Shown here: positions 18,996 through 27,757 of the stretch, one piece after another
How positions within the stretch are numbered: the stretch's first letter is position 1
Layout: every line of letters begins with the position of its first letter
Source: Parapedobacter luteus
Lineage (GTDB): Bacteria > Bacteroidota > Bacteroidia > Sphingobacteriales > Sphingobacteriaceae
Assembly (NCBI RefSeq): GCF_900168055.1
Contig: NZ_FUYS01000004.1
Location: forward strand, 62,001 to 126,000
Direction: 5' to 3'
DNA: 64,000 bases
Program-made: the position numbers and the translations under genes
Notes under the pieces: generated by a model
The model's input: only the letters and a program-made list of their open reading frames with translations
Database searches by the model: none
Told to the model about the DNA's origin: nothing

Positions 18996-19015
18996 TTGTA
19001 GAAATCCACCTACAA
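18996..19015. promoter_or_regulatory. Copy 2 of the locus-wide inverted repeat (TTGTAG-N8-CTACAA)
   Basis: Perfect 6+6 inverted repeat with an 8-nt spacer (aaatccac). It lies 196 nt before the TolC-wzc-wzy operon start (minus) and 136 nt before the hydrolase GTG (plus). Identical half-sites and spacing recur at 26841, with one mismatch each at 3233 and 29313. Likely operator of an unidentified dimeric regulator. Confidence 0.7.
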
Positions 19016-19150
19016 ACCAACAACCTATCCGGTCGACGCCAACTTATGTGTCGGCAGCAGTACTACGAATGTGATTTTATAATTTTAATTTATTTTAGAA
19101 GAAGTTTAATTTAAACAACTATTTTTACCGAAATAAGTGCAAAAAAAGAC

Positions 19151-20767
19151 GTGAAATCAAAGCCATTACAACTAATTTTCCTTAAAATGAATATTCTTTT
19201 ATGTGTCTTATGCTTCGTTTTGGGAATGGGAGCGTGCACCAAACAAATTGAAGGCGAAAAAGCCATTCCGGAAGACAGTTCCGGCTCCATTGACATACCG
19301 CCTGTAGCCGGCATACGGATGAAGGACGTGCTTGGTATTAACGGATTTGAGTGGGAGTTTTTGGTTAATAACGAAATCGACCCCGTTCGAACCAACTTGA
19401 TAAAACCGTTTGGAGGATTCAGGCACTATCTGGACTGGGGACGCATAGAAAACGAAGAGGGAGAATATGCATTCAGTCCCACGCTAAGCGGAAATTGGGA
19501 TTATGACGCCATCTACGCTTGGTGCCAACAAAATGACGTTACGGTATTGGCGTGCGTGAAAACGGTTCCTGGTTGGTTTTTGGACAAAAACTATCCATCT
19601 GATTTGCATGACGCAGAAAATGTGCCCGCAGCTTACAACGCCGATCGTACCGATCCAGCCTCGTACATCCAGCTTGCAAAAATAGGCTTCCAATTTGCTG
19701 CGCGCTATGGAAAAAATAAGAACATCGACGCCGATTTGGTGTCCGTGGTTCCAAAACCGAGCTGGCGCCCAAACCAAAAGAAAATCGGTTTAGGTCTTGT
19801 TGATTACATCGAATGCAACAATGAACCAGACCGGTGGTGGAAGGGCCCGAAAGCCCAACAGACCCCCGAAGAATACGCTGCTAATCTTTCCGCATTTTAC
19901 GACGGCCATAAAGGAAAATTAGGCCGGGACGTAGGTGTAAAAAACGCGGATCCGACCATGCAGGTAGTCATGGGCGGCATAGCCAAACCGGATGTCAATT
20001 TTGTTTTGCAAATGGTCGAATGGTGCAAAAAGCACCGTGGGTATCGCCAAGACGGCTCGGTGGACCTGTGCTTTGATGTGATCAACTATCACCATTACTC
20101 CAATAACAAACAGAGCGATTGGTCTGCGCCTGGAATCAGGGGCGAAGCGCCGGAGGTGTCTGATTCGCCGGCATACGCCTCAGCTTTTGTAAAGATGGCT
20201 AAGGAACATTTAAACGGCATGCAGGTATGGGTCACTGAGTTGGGTTATGACGTCAACAGCAACAGTCCGCAACGAGCAATGGCCATTCAAGACAAATCGG
20301 CCTTGGTGACCCAAGCCGATTGGAGTATCCGGTCTGCATTGATGTATGCCAGAAGCGGCGTCAGCCGGATACATTTCTATATGTTGAACGATGTCGACAC
20401 GCAAAGCCCCGTGCAATATGCTTCTTCAGGGTTTGCTACACCCGAAGGACGCAAACGACCCGCATTGAACTATGTCACCCAAATAAGGGACCTGATGGGC
20501 GATTTTGTATATACCAAGACACTGAATAACGATCCATTTGTGGATTTATACACCTTAGGAGACAATAAAATCTACGTACTCACCGTGCCCGATGAAAAGG
20601 GCCGCCAGGAACGCTTCGAATTTGACCTGTCCGACGAAAAAGTCAGTCAGGTAAAAATCCATGAGTTACAACCTGCATCCAGTCAATTGAGTACCAGAAC
20701 AGAAGCTGTACAGGGCGGAAAGTTAGTGATTACCGTCTCCGAAACGCCGATCTTTGTTGAGCTCTAG
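19151..20767 (+). CDS. Clan-A glycoside hydrolase-like lipoprotein (GH39-like)
   Basis: 538 residues from the GTG at 19151. A start at the ATG at 19187 is also possible, but the longer form gives the signal a basic n-region. The lipobox is GMGAC. A TIM-barrel hydrolase of clan A is suggested by YIECNNEPDRWW (acid/base Glu near 223) and VWVTELGYD (nucleophile Glu near 362), with the WGRIENEEGEY strand-2 region earlier. Such enzymes in polysaccharide loci trim or release the polymer at the cell surface. The exact family and substrate are unsure. It is divergent from the export operon and shares its operator-containing region. The stop lies 9 nt from the convergent esterase gene. Confidence 0.75.
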   Translation: MKSKPLQLIFLKMNILLCVLCFVLGMGACTKQIEGEKAIPEDSSGSIDIPPVAGIRMKDVLGINGFEWEFLVNNEIDPVRTNLIKPFGGFRHYLDWGRIENEEGEYAFSPTLSGNWDYDAIYAWCQQNDVTVLACVKTVPGWFLDKNYPSDLHDAENVPAAYNADRTDPASYIQLAKIGFQFAARYGKNKNIDADLVSVVPKPSWRPNQKKIGLGLVDYIECNNEPDRWWKGPKAQQTPEEYAANLSAFYDGHKGKLGRDVGVKNADPTMQVVMGGIAKPDVNFVLQMVEWCKKHRGYRQDGSVDLCFDVINYHHYSNNKQSDWSAPGIRGEAPEVSDSPAYASAFVKMAKEHLNGMQVWVTELGYDVNSNSPQRAMAIQDKSALVTQADWSIRSALMYARSGVSRIHFYMLNDVDTQSPVQYASSGFATPEGRKRPALNYVTQIRDLMGDFVYTKTLNNDPFVDLYTLGDNKIYVLTVPDEKGRQERFEFDLSDEKVSQVKIHELQPASSQLSTRTEAVQGGKLVITVSETPIFVEL

Positions 20768-20776
20768 GCTGGGATT

Positions 20777-21655
20777 CTATCGGGACTTTGTATACTGGTA
20801 CAGCCAGCTATAAATATCCTGATCGAAACGGTCAAGCGCCGGGTTTTCCCTTCCCATTCCGGAGCCGTCGTATGTCATACTCCAGGAGTCGTGTCCAACG
20901 CTTGGATACAAGGTCATCTTTGCCTTCACACGCGGATTTAATGCATTGATAGCTGATACAATTTCATAAGCCCGCACAACAGGAACATCCGGATCGTTTT
21001 CGCCATGGAAAACCCAAATGGGGACTCCGGAGAGATTGTTCACGTAATTGCTACGCAACGAGCCACGACCGCAGATGGGAACTGCCGCCGCAATCCTCGC
21101 TTCGTTTCCGTATTCCCCTAAGTAATCGAAAATCCCATATGCGCCCATGCTAAGGCCTGTCAGATAGACGCGTTCACGGTCTATTTTATGCGTGCTTAAC
21201 AAAAAGTCGATAAAAGCCTTGAGCGTGCCGGGGGCCCACGAGCGGGCATCGGTTTGCGCCGAAACGACCAAAAATTCCTGTTCAGGCGCCCAAGCACCTT
21301 CTTTAATCAACTTACCCGGACCATGTACGATGGCCAAATCGAGCGTCTCGGGACTGTTCCTGCTGCTCCCCCTTTCGCCCGACCCATGCAGCACCACAAG
21401 CAACGGATAGGACTTTTCTGTTTCTTGGTAAGCCGTCGGAATGAACAGATAATACCCATAATTACCTTCGGTCGTTCCTTCGTAAAACGGTATATGGTAA
21501 CCGCCCTTCACTGCATACTTTCCAATATCTGCAGGTATAGACTGATCAATGGAAACGGGATTCGGCTCACCGCCGGACTTAGATGGCTCATCATGGTTTT
21601 GTTTACACCCTAAAATTCCCAGCCCAACCACCAACATAACAAATTTTAACATCAT
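20777..21655 (-). CDS. Alpha/beta-hydrolase esterase lipoprotein
   Basis: 292 residues. The N-terminal signal ends at a lipobox (GILGC), so it is a cell-envelope lipoprotein. It has an alpha/beta-hydrolase fold of the PHB-depolymerase/feruloyl-esterase type: oxyanion region VVLHGSGERG, nucleophile elbow GLSMGA, acid FHGENDPDVPV and catalytic His in VGHDSW. The likely reaction is removal of acyl groups, possibly acetyl or other substituents of the polysaccharide. It is the last gene of the five-gene minus operon, 36 nt after the UbiA-like gene. The substrate is inferred only from context. Confidence 0.8.
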   Translation of the reverse strand: MMLKFVMLVVGLGILGCKQNHDEPSKSGGEPNPVSIDQSIPADIGKYAVKGGYHIPFYEGTTEGNYGYYLFIPTAYQETEKSYPLLVVLHGSGERGSSRNSPETLDLAIVHGPGKLIKEGAWAPEQEFLVVSAQTDARSWAPGTLKAFIDFLLSTHKIDRERVYLTGLSMGAYGIFDYLGEYGNEARIAAAVPICGRGSLRSNYVNNLSGVPIWVFHGENDPDVPVVRAYEIVSAINALNPRVKAKMTLYPSVGHDSWSMTYDGSGMGRENPALDRFDQDIYSWLYQYTKSR

Positions 21656-21691
21656 AATAATTAAGAAAATATAAGTATATGTACAAAAAAA

Positions 21692-22711
21692 CTAAGCACT
21701 AGCAGACCGCCTTTTGAGTATGCCCAGCGATAAGAACCATCGAGCAAAATTTTTACCGATGTCGACCAATGTAGTTGGAAAAACAAAGACGTGAATAACC
21801 AAAATCCACCACACCTGTGCATGTTGGGACGCCGCAACCAACAGCAAGGATACTGGCCAGAACGATTGGTAAAAAAGCTGAAAAACCAACTGATATGCAC
21901 CGGTTTGTGGCGTAAGCACTATGGTGGGTCGTATGCCACGGAGAAAATACCCAAGGAGCAGCGAGGCTCCGTATACCATCAAAGCCATGTAAACAACAAA
22001 TTCCCCAATACTAATGAGCATGGCAGCAAATGCCGTCAATTCTAGCGCCAGTATCATCCGCTCTATGGGACGGAAAACCGTTGGTGGCACATGGACGGCA
22101 AACGTGTGCAGGTTTGATGCGATGTCATTTTCGCGATCCTGATACTGATGCCACAAAATACCCCTGAGCCCGTGGAAGAACGCCCACGCGCCCACACAGA
22201 CGGACCACCCAATATCCGGTGTAGCCCCGGCATAATGACAGATCGCATAAACCATATAAAGCGAAGGAAACAAATGAGCTCCGGCAGCGTCTGCTAAGGC
22301 ACCGGCCAGTCCCCTGTTTTTTAAGCGGATTGGCGGTAGTGAATACAAACTAAACACGATCCACGACATGGAATAAAACAGCAACGATAGCGGATCAATA
22401 CCTAGCCTAAGGGCTGAGAAAAAGCCGACAACCAGACACAACAACAGTAGCAGCCAACGCAAAACTGGCGGTACATGTTGCATTTTATTCCGTTTGCCAT
22501 TAGCCAAATCCACTTCAATGTCTGTGATATCATTGATAAGGCTTACGTATATAGCCCCAACGATAATCGAAAATAATAGAAGCCCGATGTAGCCCACGGC
22601 ATCATGCAGCGGAACCGGTGTCTGTAAAACGGTTGCATACGCTACCGCGAGCAATGTAGGCAGCTTGTTCGACCACCAGTCTGCCACCCGGATGTAAGTC
22701 AGTAACTTCAT
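21692..22711 (-). CDS. UbiA-family membrane prenyltransferase
   Basis: 339 residues, about nine hydrophobic helices. The two Asp-rich motifs of the UbiA family are visible: NDITDIEVD (60-68) and QDRENDIAS (191-199). These bind the Mg-pyrophosphate of a polyprenyl substrate. Relatives include the decaprenyl-phosphoribose synthase that makes lipid-linked pentose donors and the quinone/heme prenyltransferases. Its place inside a glycosyltransferase operon, overlapping the upstream GT2 by 4 nt, argues for a lipid-linked sugar donor or glycan lipid anchor rather than quinone synthesis (inference). Confidence 0.8.
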   Translation of the reverse strand: MKLLTYIRVADWWSNKLPTLLAVAYATVLQTPVPLHDAVGYIGLLLFSIIVGAIYVSLINDITDIEVDLANGKRNKMQHVPPVLRWLLLLLCLVVGFFSALRLGIDPLSLLFYSMSWIVFSLYSLPPIRLKNRGLAGALADAAGAHLFPSLYMVYAICHYAGATPDIGWSVCVGAWAFFHGLRGILWHQYQDRENDIASNLHTFAVHVPPTVFRPIERMILALELTAFAAMLISIGEFVVYMALMVYGASLLLGYFLRGIRPTIVLTPQTGAYQLVFQLFYQSFWPVSLLLVAASQHAQVWWILVIHVFVFPTTLVDIGKNFARWFLSLGILKRRSASA

Positions 22712-23706
22712 GATTGGATTTTCACGAATGATTCGCCGCCGGCTGCCATCCGCGATCTTCTATTTCGGATGGCGGTGAGCAATAGCTTGGGTATTTGATC
22801 AAGCGTAAACCAGCTACTTATACCGATGGATTTGTAAAATAATTGCCAAGATGACCGAACATTTCGATCGCGGATGAGGCGATGTTTTGATAGCTCCATG
22901 AGCGTTGCCACGTAGCGCCTCCGCATGAGCATTAGCTCATCGTCAGCCAGGTATTGCTGATATCTGTCAATAATACGGGCTTCATCGTCCACCAAAATTT
23001 CGAGCACTTCGCTCCTTTTCCGACCGTCATAGATGTTCGCGTGGTGCACATGTTTTTGCCACAACTTTTCCAACGTGAATGCCGCCTTGCACGGTTTGGT
23101 AAATATCATATCGAGGTATAGGCTCCAGTCTTCACCTATCCGGATTCGTCTGTCCCATCCTGCTACAATAGAAGACTTTCTAATGACCGCCGACGAGGTC
23201 GGTGATGGGCAGGATACCAAAAAGAGCGATCGGAGATCTGTATTGCTTAGGTACCGCCAGTTCCCCTCGCTATTTTTTAATATAAACGGCTTTACGTATG
23301 GATCTCCTGCAAGAAAATCGAACCAGGTACCATCCCTGCCCACCTGAAGCCAATTGGCAAAGACAAAGTCAAGTTGATCACCGACGAGCCGATCCATGCA
23401 TTGTTCCAAAAAGTCAGGGCACCATACGTCATCGGAATCAAGCGATGCTATAAATTCGCCCTTCGCTCTCGCCAACCCAAGATTCCGCGCAACCGATTGC
23501 CCGGCATGTTCAATATAGATATACTCAGCTGCATCAAACCGACCTACCAATTGGGCCGTATTGTCAGTAGAGCCATCATCCACTACAATTACCTGGATAT
23601 TGGGGTATGTCTGGGCGAAGATACTCTCAAGAGCCTTATGCAGAATATAAGCCCGATTATAAGTAGCTACGATAACACTGACAAGAGGTTTAGTTGTTAG
23701 TTGCAT
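22708..23706 (-). CDS. Glycosyltransferase family 2
   Basis: 332 residues, canonical GT2: VSVIVATYNRAYILHKAL at the N-terminus, VIVVDDGSTDNTAQL, QSVARNLGLARAKGEF, then LDSDD as metal-binding DxD. The C-terminal third is helical and basic, without clear membrane spans. It is located between a GT-B gene (overlap 10 nt) and the UbiA-like gene (overlap 4 nt), so translational coupling is likely. Sugar unknown. Confidence 0.88.
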   Translation of the reverse strand: MQLTTKPLVSVIVATYNRAYILHKALESIFAQTYPNIQVIVVDDGSTDNTAQLVGRFDAAEYIYIEHAGQSVARNLGLARAKGEFIASLDSDDVWCPDFLEQCMDRLVGDQLDFVFANWLQVGRDGTWFDFLAGDPYVKPFILKNSEGNWRYLSNTDLRSLFLVSCPSPTSSAVIRKSSIVAGWDRRIRIGEDWSLYLDMIFTKPCKAAFTLEKLWQKHVHHANIYDGRKRSEVLEILVDDEARIIDRYQQYLADDELMLMRRRYVATLMELSKHRLIRDRNVRSSWQLFYKSIGISSWFTLDQIPKLLLTAIRNRRSRMAAGGESFVKIQS

Positions 23707-24911
23707 AATTGATTAGTTAACATATTGACAAATACTTTTTCCGGTGATTCAGGAACTATTTCGGCAATTTCTGCTGCAGCCACCCTTCCCATCTCTTCCC
23801 ACTCGTGCCGTCGATTCCAGGCGCGTTCCATTGCTTCTTCGAAGGATTCTTCATGAGCATAGCCAATAAAGCCCGTCTTTCCGTCTTCCAAAAACTCCGC
23901 ATTTCCCCCTACATGGGTAGTAATGACGGGCCTTCCGGCAAACATCGCCTCAACAATAGTAAGCGGCAACCCTTCACACCTTGACGGAAGCACAAGCGCA
24001 TGGTGACGTCGCCATACTTGCACCATATCATCACAATACCCCTCGAAACTGACCTGTACTACGTCAAAGAACGCCGCCAAATCGCGTAATGCTTTTTCAT
24101 CCTTGCCAGCTCCGATAAAGGTCACGGAGACAGATCTGCTTTTCCATTTAGGTTTGCTGAGTATCCGCAGCAGCATGTCCTGCCCCTTGTCTCCGATGAA
24201 CAACCTCCCCACGCAACATAGGCGAACTTCATCACCTAAGGTTGGATAGTCTACATAATGTGTTGATTCTACGGGATTAAACACCACCTGAGCGTTGTCC
24301 AAACGTATAGCGAATTGCTCCTCTGTCAAGCGTTTGTTATGCTGGGAAACAAAGTAATTAGCGCGGGCGTGCCGATACAATGTCCGGAATAACTCGCGTT
24401 GTAACGGCGATGGCCAGTAAAAATCAACCGCTTTATGTGAAACAATAGCATATGGAATCTTTAACAGCTTACAAGCATAAGCGTACGCCATCCCGTCAAA
24501 ATTAATACCTTGAGAAATCAAGATCAACCGGGGGCTAACGCCATGGGAAAGTGTCCGGAAAAAGGCATAGTATGGATCTGAAGCCAACAGCGGAAGCAAT
24601 GCAGGGTTAAACAAACCGTTCAGCTTAATCGAGACTTTCCTCCATAACTGCTCGAATCTGGATCGTCTCGGGCATAACTCAATAAACTCGACGCCCTCCC
24701 TTTTATGGGCTGCGATACGCGGATGTGCTTCATGCACAACCGCTTTATAGACCACCACTTCATAGCCCTGCGCTTGAAGATGGGTTACACTTTTTGACCA
24801 CAGTTCTTCACAACCGCCCCATTCATCGGCTATCGCTGTTACGATACCAATGGCATTGGCTCGCCGTGTGTCCAAACGCCCGCGCAAGGTATTAGCAATC
24901 GCTGCTTTCAT
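23697..24911 (-). CDS. Glycosyltransferase family 4-like (GT-B)
   Basis: 404 residues. The C-terminal donor domain has VRLCCVGRLFIGDKGQDML, PSRCEGLPLTIVEAMFAGRP (the EX7E catalytic signature) and THVGGNAEFL, which are typical of GT4 retaining enzymes. It overlaps the ABC exporter gene upstream by 20 nt and the GT2 downstream by 10 nt. It is part of the second polysaccharide operon. Donor sugar unknown. Confidence 0.87.
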   Translation of the reverse strand: MKAAIANTLRGRLDTRRANAIGIVTAIADEWGGCEELWSKSVTHLQAQGYEVVVYKAVVHEAHPRIAAHKREGVEFIELCPRRSRFEQLWRKVSIKLNGLFNPALLPLLASDPYYAFFRTLSHGVSPRLILISQGINFDGMAYAYACKLLKIPYAIVSHKAVDFYWPSPLQRELFRTLYRHARANYFVSQHNKRLTEEQFAIRLDNAQVVFNPVESTHYVDYPTLGDEVRLCCVGRLFIGDKGQDMLLRILSKPKWKSRSVSVTFIGAGKDEKALRDLAAFFDVVQVSFEGYCDDMVQVWRRHHALVLPSRCEGLPLTIVEAMFAGRPVITTHVGGNAEFLEDGKTGFIGYAHEESFEEAMERAWNRRHEWEEMGRVAAAEIAEIVPESPEKVFVNMLTNQLCN

Positions 24912-26721
24912 AAATCAAATCGGTATTGAACAAAGCGGTGAAATAACCATTTTTTGCAATTAATTCTTCAGGGATTCCCTCTTCTACCACTTCCCCTTCC
25001 CGCAACACATAGGCGTAATCTGCCTGCTTGACCGTCGAATACCGATGGCTGACGACAATGGCACCGCGTGTCCCCAAGAAACTCCGTAGCGAGGCAAACA
25101 ATCCATTTTCTGACTGTGTATCCAGCGCGCTTGTCGCCTCATCCAACACAAGAAACCTCCCGGGATGATACAAAGCGCGCGCCGTGGCCAATTTTTGCCA
25201 CTGCCCGATACTTAATTCGCTTCCACCCTCGAATACCCGACCAAGTACCGTTTGATAATCTTTTGGCAGCGCACTGATGAAGCCATGTGCACCTGCTTGG
25301 CTTGCTGCTTGTTTGATAGCGGCCGACTCGTGATTGGCCAAATCGATGTTGCCGAAAGCAATATTCTCCGACACGGACACATGATACCTGCAAAAGTCCT
25401 GAAACACCACACCGATCTGCTTCCGGTAGGCATTGCTTGAAAACTTCCTGATATCGGTTCCTTGCAGGGTTATCCGTCCGGAAACCGGATCATACAACCT
25501 ATTTAGCAATTTAATGATGGTACTCTTCCCGGCGCCGTTCGCTCCAACTATCGCAACGATTTTCCCTTGGGGAAACATGAGGTTGATGTTCCGCAATACG
25601 AGTCTGCTATCAAAAGGATAATGAAAGCTTACCTGTTCAAATTTCAACACCAGCGGTTCATCGTCTTGAGGGACGGCCCGTGCCGCTTTCGGATCATCAA
25701 ATGTGCTTTTCAGATCCAACAGGTCAAATATCGAATCCATGAATATACTATTCTGGTAGACGGTAGATATACCGTTGGTTGTTGCTTGCAATGCAGAAAA
25801 CAGCTGCGGAAACATAACTAAAAATATAGAAATATCTCCGACCGTAACAGCCCCGTGAATGGCCTTGTTAACCATATATGCCATGCAAGCAAAAAAACCA
25901 ATACTGGCCAGCGCGGTAGTAGCGATCTCTCTCGTGGTTTGCTGTTTGGTTAACTTGTACCGTTCGGTTAATAACCGCATTCGGATATTAAAATAACATT
26001 GTTTCAAGTACGCGCCTAATCCGTAACTCCTGATTTCTTTGGCAGACGATTCAGCGGTGATCAGCTGGCTATAATAATTAGACGCTCGTTCTATCGCCGT
26101 GTTTCTAATCCGAAGTGCTTTCAGCTTGTCGGAATAAACGATGCGAACCATCATTGTAGGAAGCACAAAACAGGCCATGATGGGGAGTAAAAGCCAATCA
26201 ATCGCAATAAATAGATAAGCGATCGCTCCCAAGCTTAGCAGATTTTTTGCGGTATCAACCAACGCCATCAACACCGCATGAGGACGTCCATCTCCCGCTT
26301 CTTTCGCACGCTGCAGCTTATCAAAATAACCCGGTGATTCATAAAAGGACAAATCCAATTCCACGGCTTTTGCGTGTATGCTGTCATTGAGGTGTTCGGC
26401 TACTTTGGCAGATTGAATTTCGGATGAGTAAAATGATATAGCCCGGGCAATATTATAGAAAAGAGTCAGCGCTCCGGCTATCAGGATTTGGCGTATTACG
26501 GCTTCTACATGAGTACCGAGATGCCCGCCGGATTCGGCAATAATATCAATCAGTCCTTTCAGTGCATATAATGAGCTGAACAAGAAAGCGGTCTCAACCA
26601 CTATCATCGCCACGACAAATAACATCCCCCTTCCCTCAAGCGACCAGATAAGCCTAAGTGTACGGGCGATCTGCAGGTTTGATTTTAAATCCAACAATTG
26701 TTTAGTAAAGCTTGACACCAT
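24892..26721 (-). CDS. ABC exporter, fused membrane and ATPase domains
   Basis: 609 residues: about six N-terminal helices (1-330) and a nucleotide-binding domain with Walker A GANGAGKST, signature LSIGQWQK (a variant of LSGGQ, as seen in peptide and lantibiotic exporters), Walker B VLDEATSALD and a switch His in VVSHR. It is a type-IV (MsbA-like) exporter working as a homodimer. It heads the second minus operon with glycosyltransferases and UbiA, so the cargo may be a lipid-linked glycan or the NRPS product. A Wzx flippase exists in the same locus, so the two exporters probably have different cargos (inference). Confidence 0.88.
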   Translation of the reverse strand: MVSSFTKQLLDLKSNLQIARTLRLIWSLEGRGMLFVVAMIVVETAFLFSSLYALKGLIDIIAESGGHLGTHVEAVIRQILIAGALTLFYNIARAISFYSSEIQSAKVAEHLNDSIHAKAVELDLSFYESPGYFDKLQRAKEAGDGRPHAVLMALVDTAKNLLSLGAIAYLFIAIDWLLLPIMACFVLPTMMVRIVYSDKLKALRIRNTAIERASNYYSQLITAESSAKEIRSYGLGAYLKQCYFNIRMRLLTERYKLTKQQTTREIATTALASIGFFACMAYMVNKAIHGAVTVGDISIFLVMFPQLFSALQATTNGISTVYQNSIFMDSIFDLLDLKSTFDDPKAARAVPQDDEPLVLKFEQVSFHYPFDSRLVLRNINLMFPQGKIVAIVGANGAGKSTIIKLLNRLYDPVSGRITLQGTDIRKFSSNAYRKQIGVVFQDFCRYHVSVSENIAFGNIDLANHESAAIKQAASQAGAHGFISALPKDYQTVLGRVFEGGSELSIGQWQKLATARALYHPGRFLVLDEATSALDTQSENGLFASLRSFLGTRGAIVVSHRYSTVKQADYAYVLREGEVVEEGIPEELIAKNGYFTALFNTDLIYESSDC

Positions 26722-26840
26722 CTGAAATGTAACTTCGATAATCTGAGGTTGATTTATTTGTTAACGCCGTCTTTTTATTTCAAGCAAATCTCGTTAAAAT
26801 TGCACGATGATTGGATTTATTGATAACTTGATTTTTTGGT

Positions 26841-26860
26841 TTGTAGTAAATAGGCTACAA
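26841..26860. promoter_or_regulatory. Copy 3 of the locus-wide inverted repeat (TTGTAG-N8-CTACAA)
   Basis: Perfect match in both half-sites with spacer taaatagg. It lies 120 nt before the ABC exporter operon (minus) and only 16 nt before the ATG of the GT14-like gene (plus). The short distance to the plus gene is more compatible with repression of that gene, or with action on the minus operon only. Confidence 0.7.
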
Positions 26861-26876
26861 TAAACGGATATAAACG

Positions 26877-27743
26877 ATGCCCACCGTCGCCCACCTTATA
26901 CTTGCCTACCGTAATCCGAAACAATTAGCTAGGTTGGTCTCCCGGTTGCTGCATCCCAAGGCTGAAGTATTCATCCATATCGACCGCAAGGCCGATATAC
27001 GCGTTTTCAAAGCGGCCTTACCCAACCGGCAGGACATTCACTTTATAAAAAAGCGGGCCTCCATCAATTGGGGCGGCTACAGCATGGTACAGGCTACGTT
27101 GAATGCTTTTCAGGAAATTCTGCACTGCAAATCGTATGATTTTGTCAACCTGATGAGTGAGTCTGACTACCCGCTGACTACGCCAGATCAATTGATTGAA
27201 TTTCTTGACCAACATCGAAATAAAACATTTGCGGAATTTGTACAGGAAGGTGACCCTTGGTGGGCGGAAGCCAAGGAAAAACTGAGCAAATACCACCTTG
27301 TCGATGTCCGTTGTAAAGGGAAACATCAGTTCGAACGCTTGTTAAACGGTATACTGCCGCAGCGGAAAGTCCCTTTGGGGATGACAATCGTAGGCCGCTC
27401 ACAATGGCTTATCTTGTGCCGGGAACATGTCCAATATATCCAACGCTTTCTTGAAGACAATCCGGTTGTCAGGCGCTTTTTTCGTTACACTTGGGGAGCA
27501 GACGAGATTATTTTCCAAACTATCCTTTTCAACTCCCCTTATAAGGATCGACTGGTGAACAACAATTTAAGATACATCGACTGGAGTGAAGGGAAATCTA
27601 GTCCGAAAATTCTAAAAACAGAAGACTTGCCATCATTGAAAGCCTCGCAAAAATTCTATGCTCGGAAATTTGACACCGATGTTGACCATGTCATAATGGA
27701 TCGTATCGACCAATGGATTTTCCGTGTTCCGCAAGAAGAATGA
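26877..27743 (+). CDS. GT14-like (core-2/I-branching type) glycosyltransferase
   Basis: 288 residues. It starts VAHLILAYRNPKQLARLV, followed by VFIHIDRKAD, INWGGYSMVQATLNAF, NLMSESDYPL and RYTWGADEIIFQTIL, which together are the landmark blocks of the core-2/I-branching beta-1,6-GlcNAc transferase-like family in bacteria. It may add a branch (often GlcNAc or xylose) to a glycan. It is a single gene, divergent from the ABC exporter operon and convergent with the sugar transferase gene (14 nt between stops). Confidence 0.85.
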   Translation: MPTVAHLILAYRNPKQLARLVSRLLHPKAEVFIHIDRKADIRVFKAALPNRQDIHFIKKRASINWGGYSMVQATLNAFQEILHCKSYDFVNLMSESDYPLTTPDQLIEFLDQHRNKTFAEFVQEGDPWWAEAKEKLSKYHLVDVRCKGKHQFERLLNGILPQRKVPLGMTIVGRSQWLILCREHVQYIQRFLEDNPVVRRFFRYTWGADEIIFQTILFNSPYKDRLVNNNLRYIDWSEGKSSPKILKTEDLPSLKASQKFYARKFDTDVDHVIMDRIDQWIFRVPQEE

Positions 27744-27757
27744 AGCAAACCCGTAGT

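Larger units (their letters stand above)
18801..19150. other. Divergent intergenic control region of the main polysaccharide operon
   Basis: 350 nt between the TolC-like gene (minus) and the glycoside hydrolase gene (plus). It holds the 12/12 inverted repeat at 18996-19015 and a perfect 19-nt palindrome at 18871-18889. On the minus strand CAACTTTG (about 18936-18943), preceded 16 nt earlier by TTG, is a weak candidate promoter for the eight-gene operon. No coding signal seen. Confidence 0.6.
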
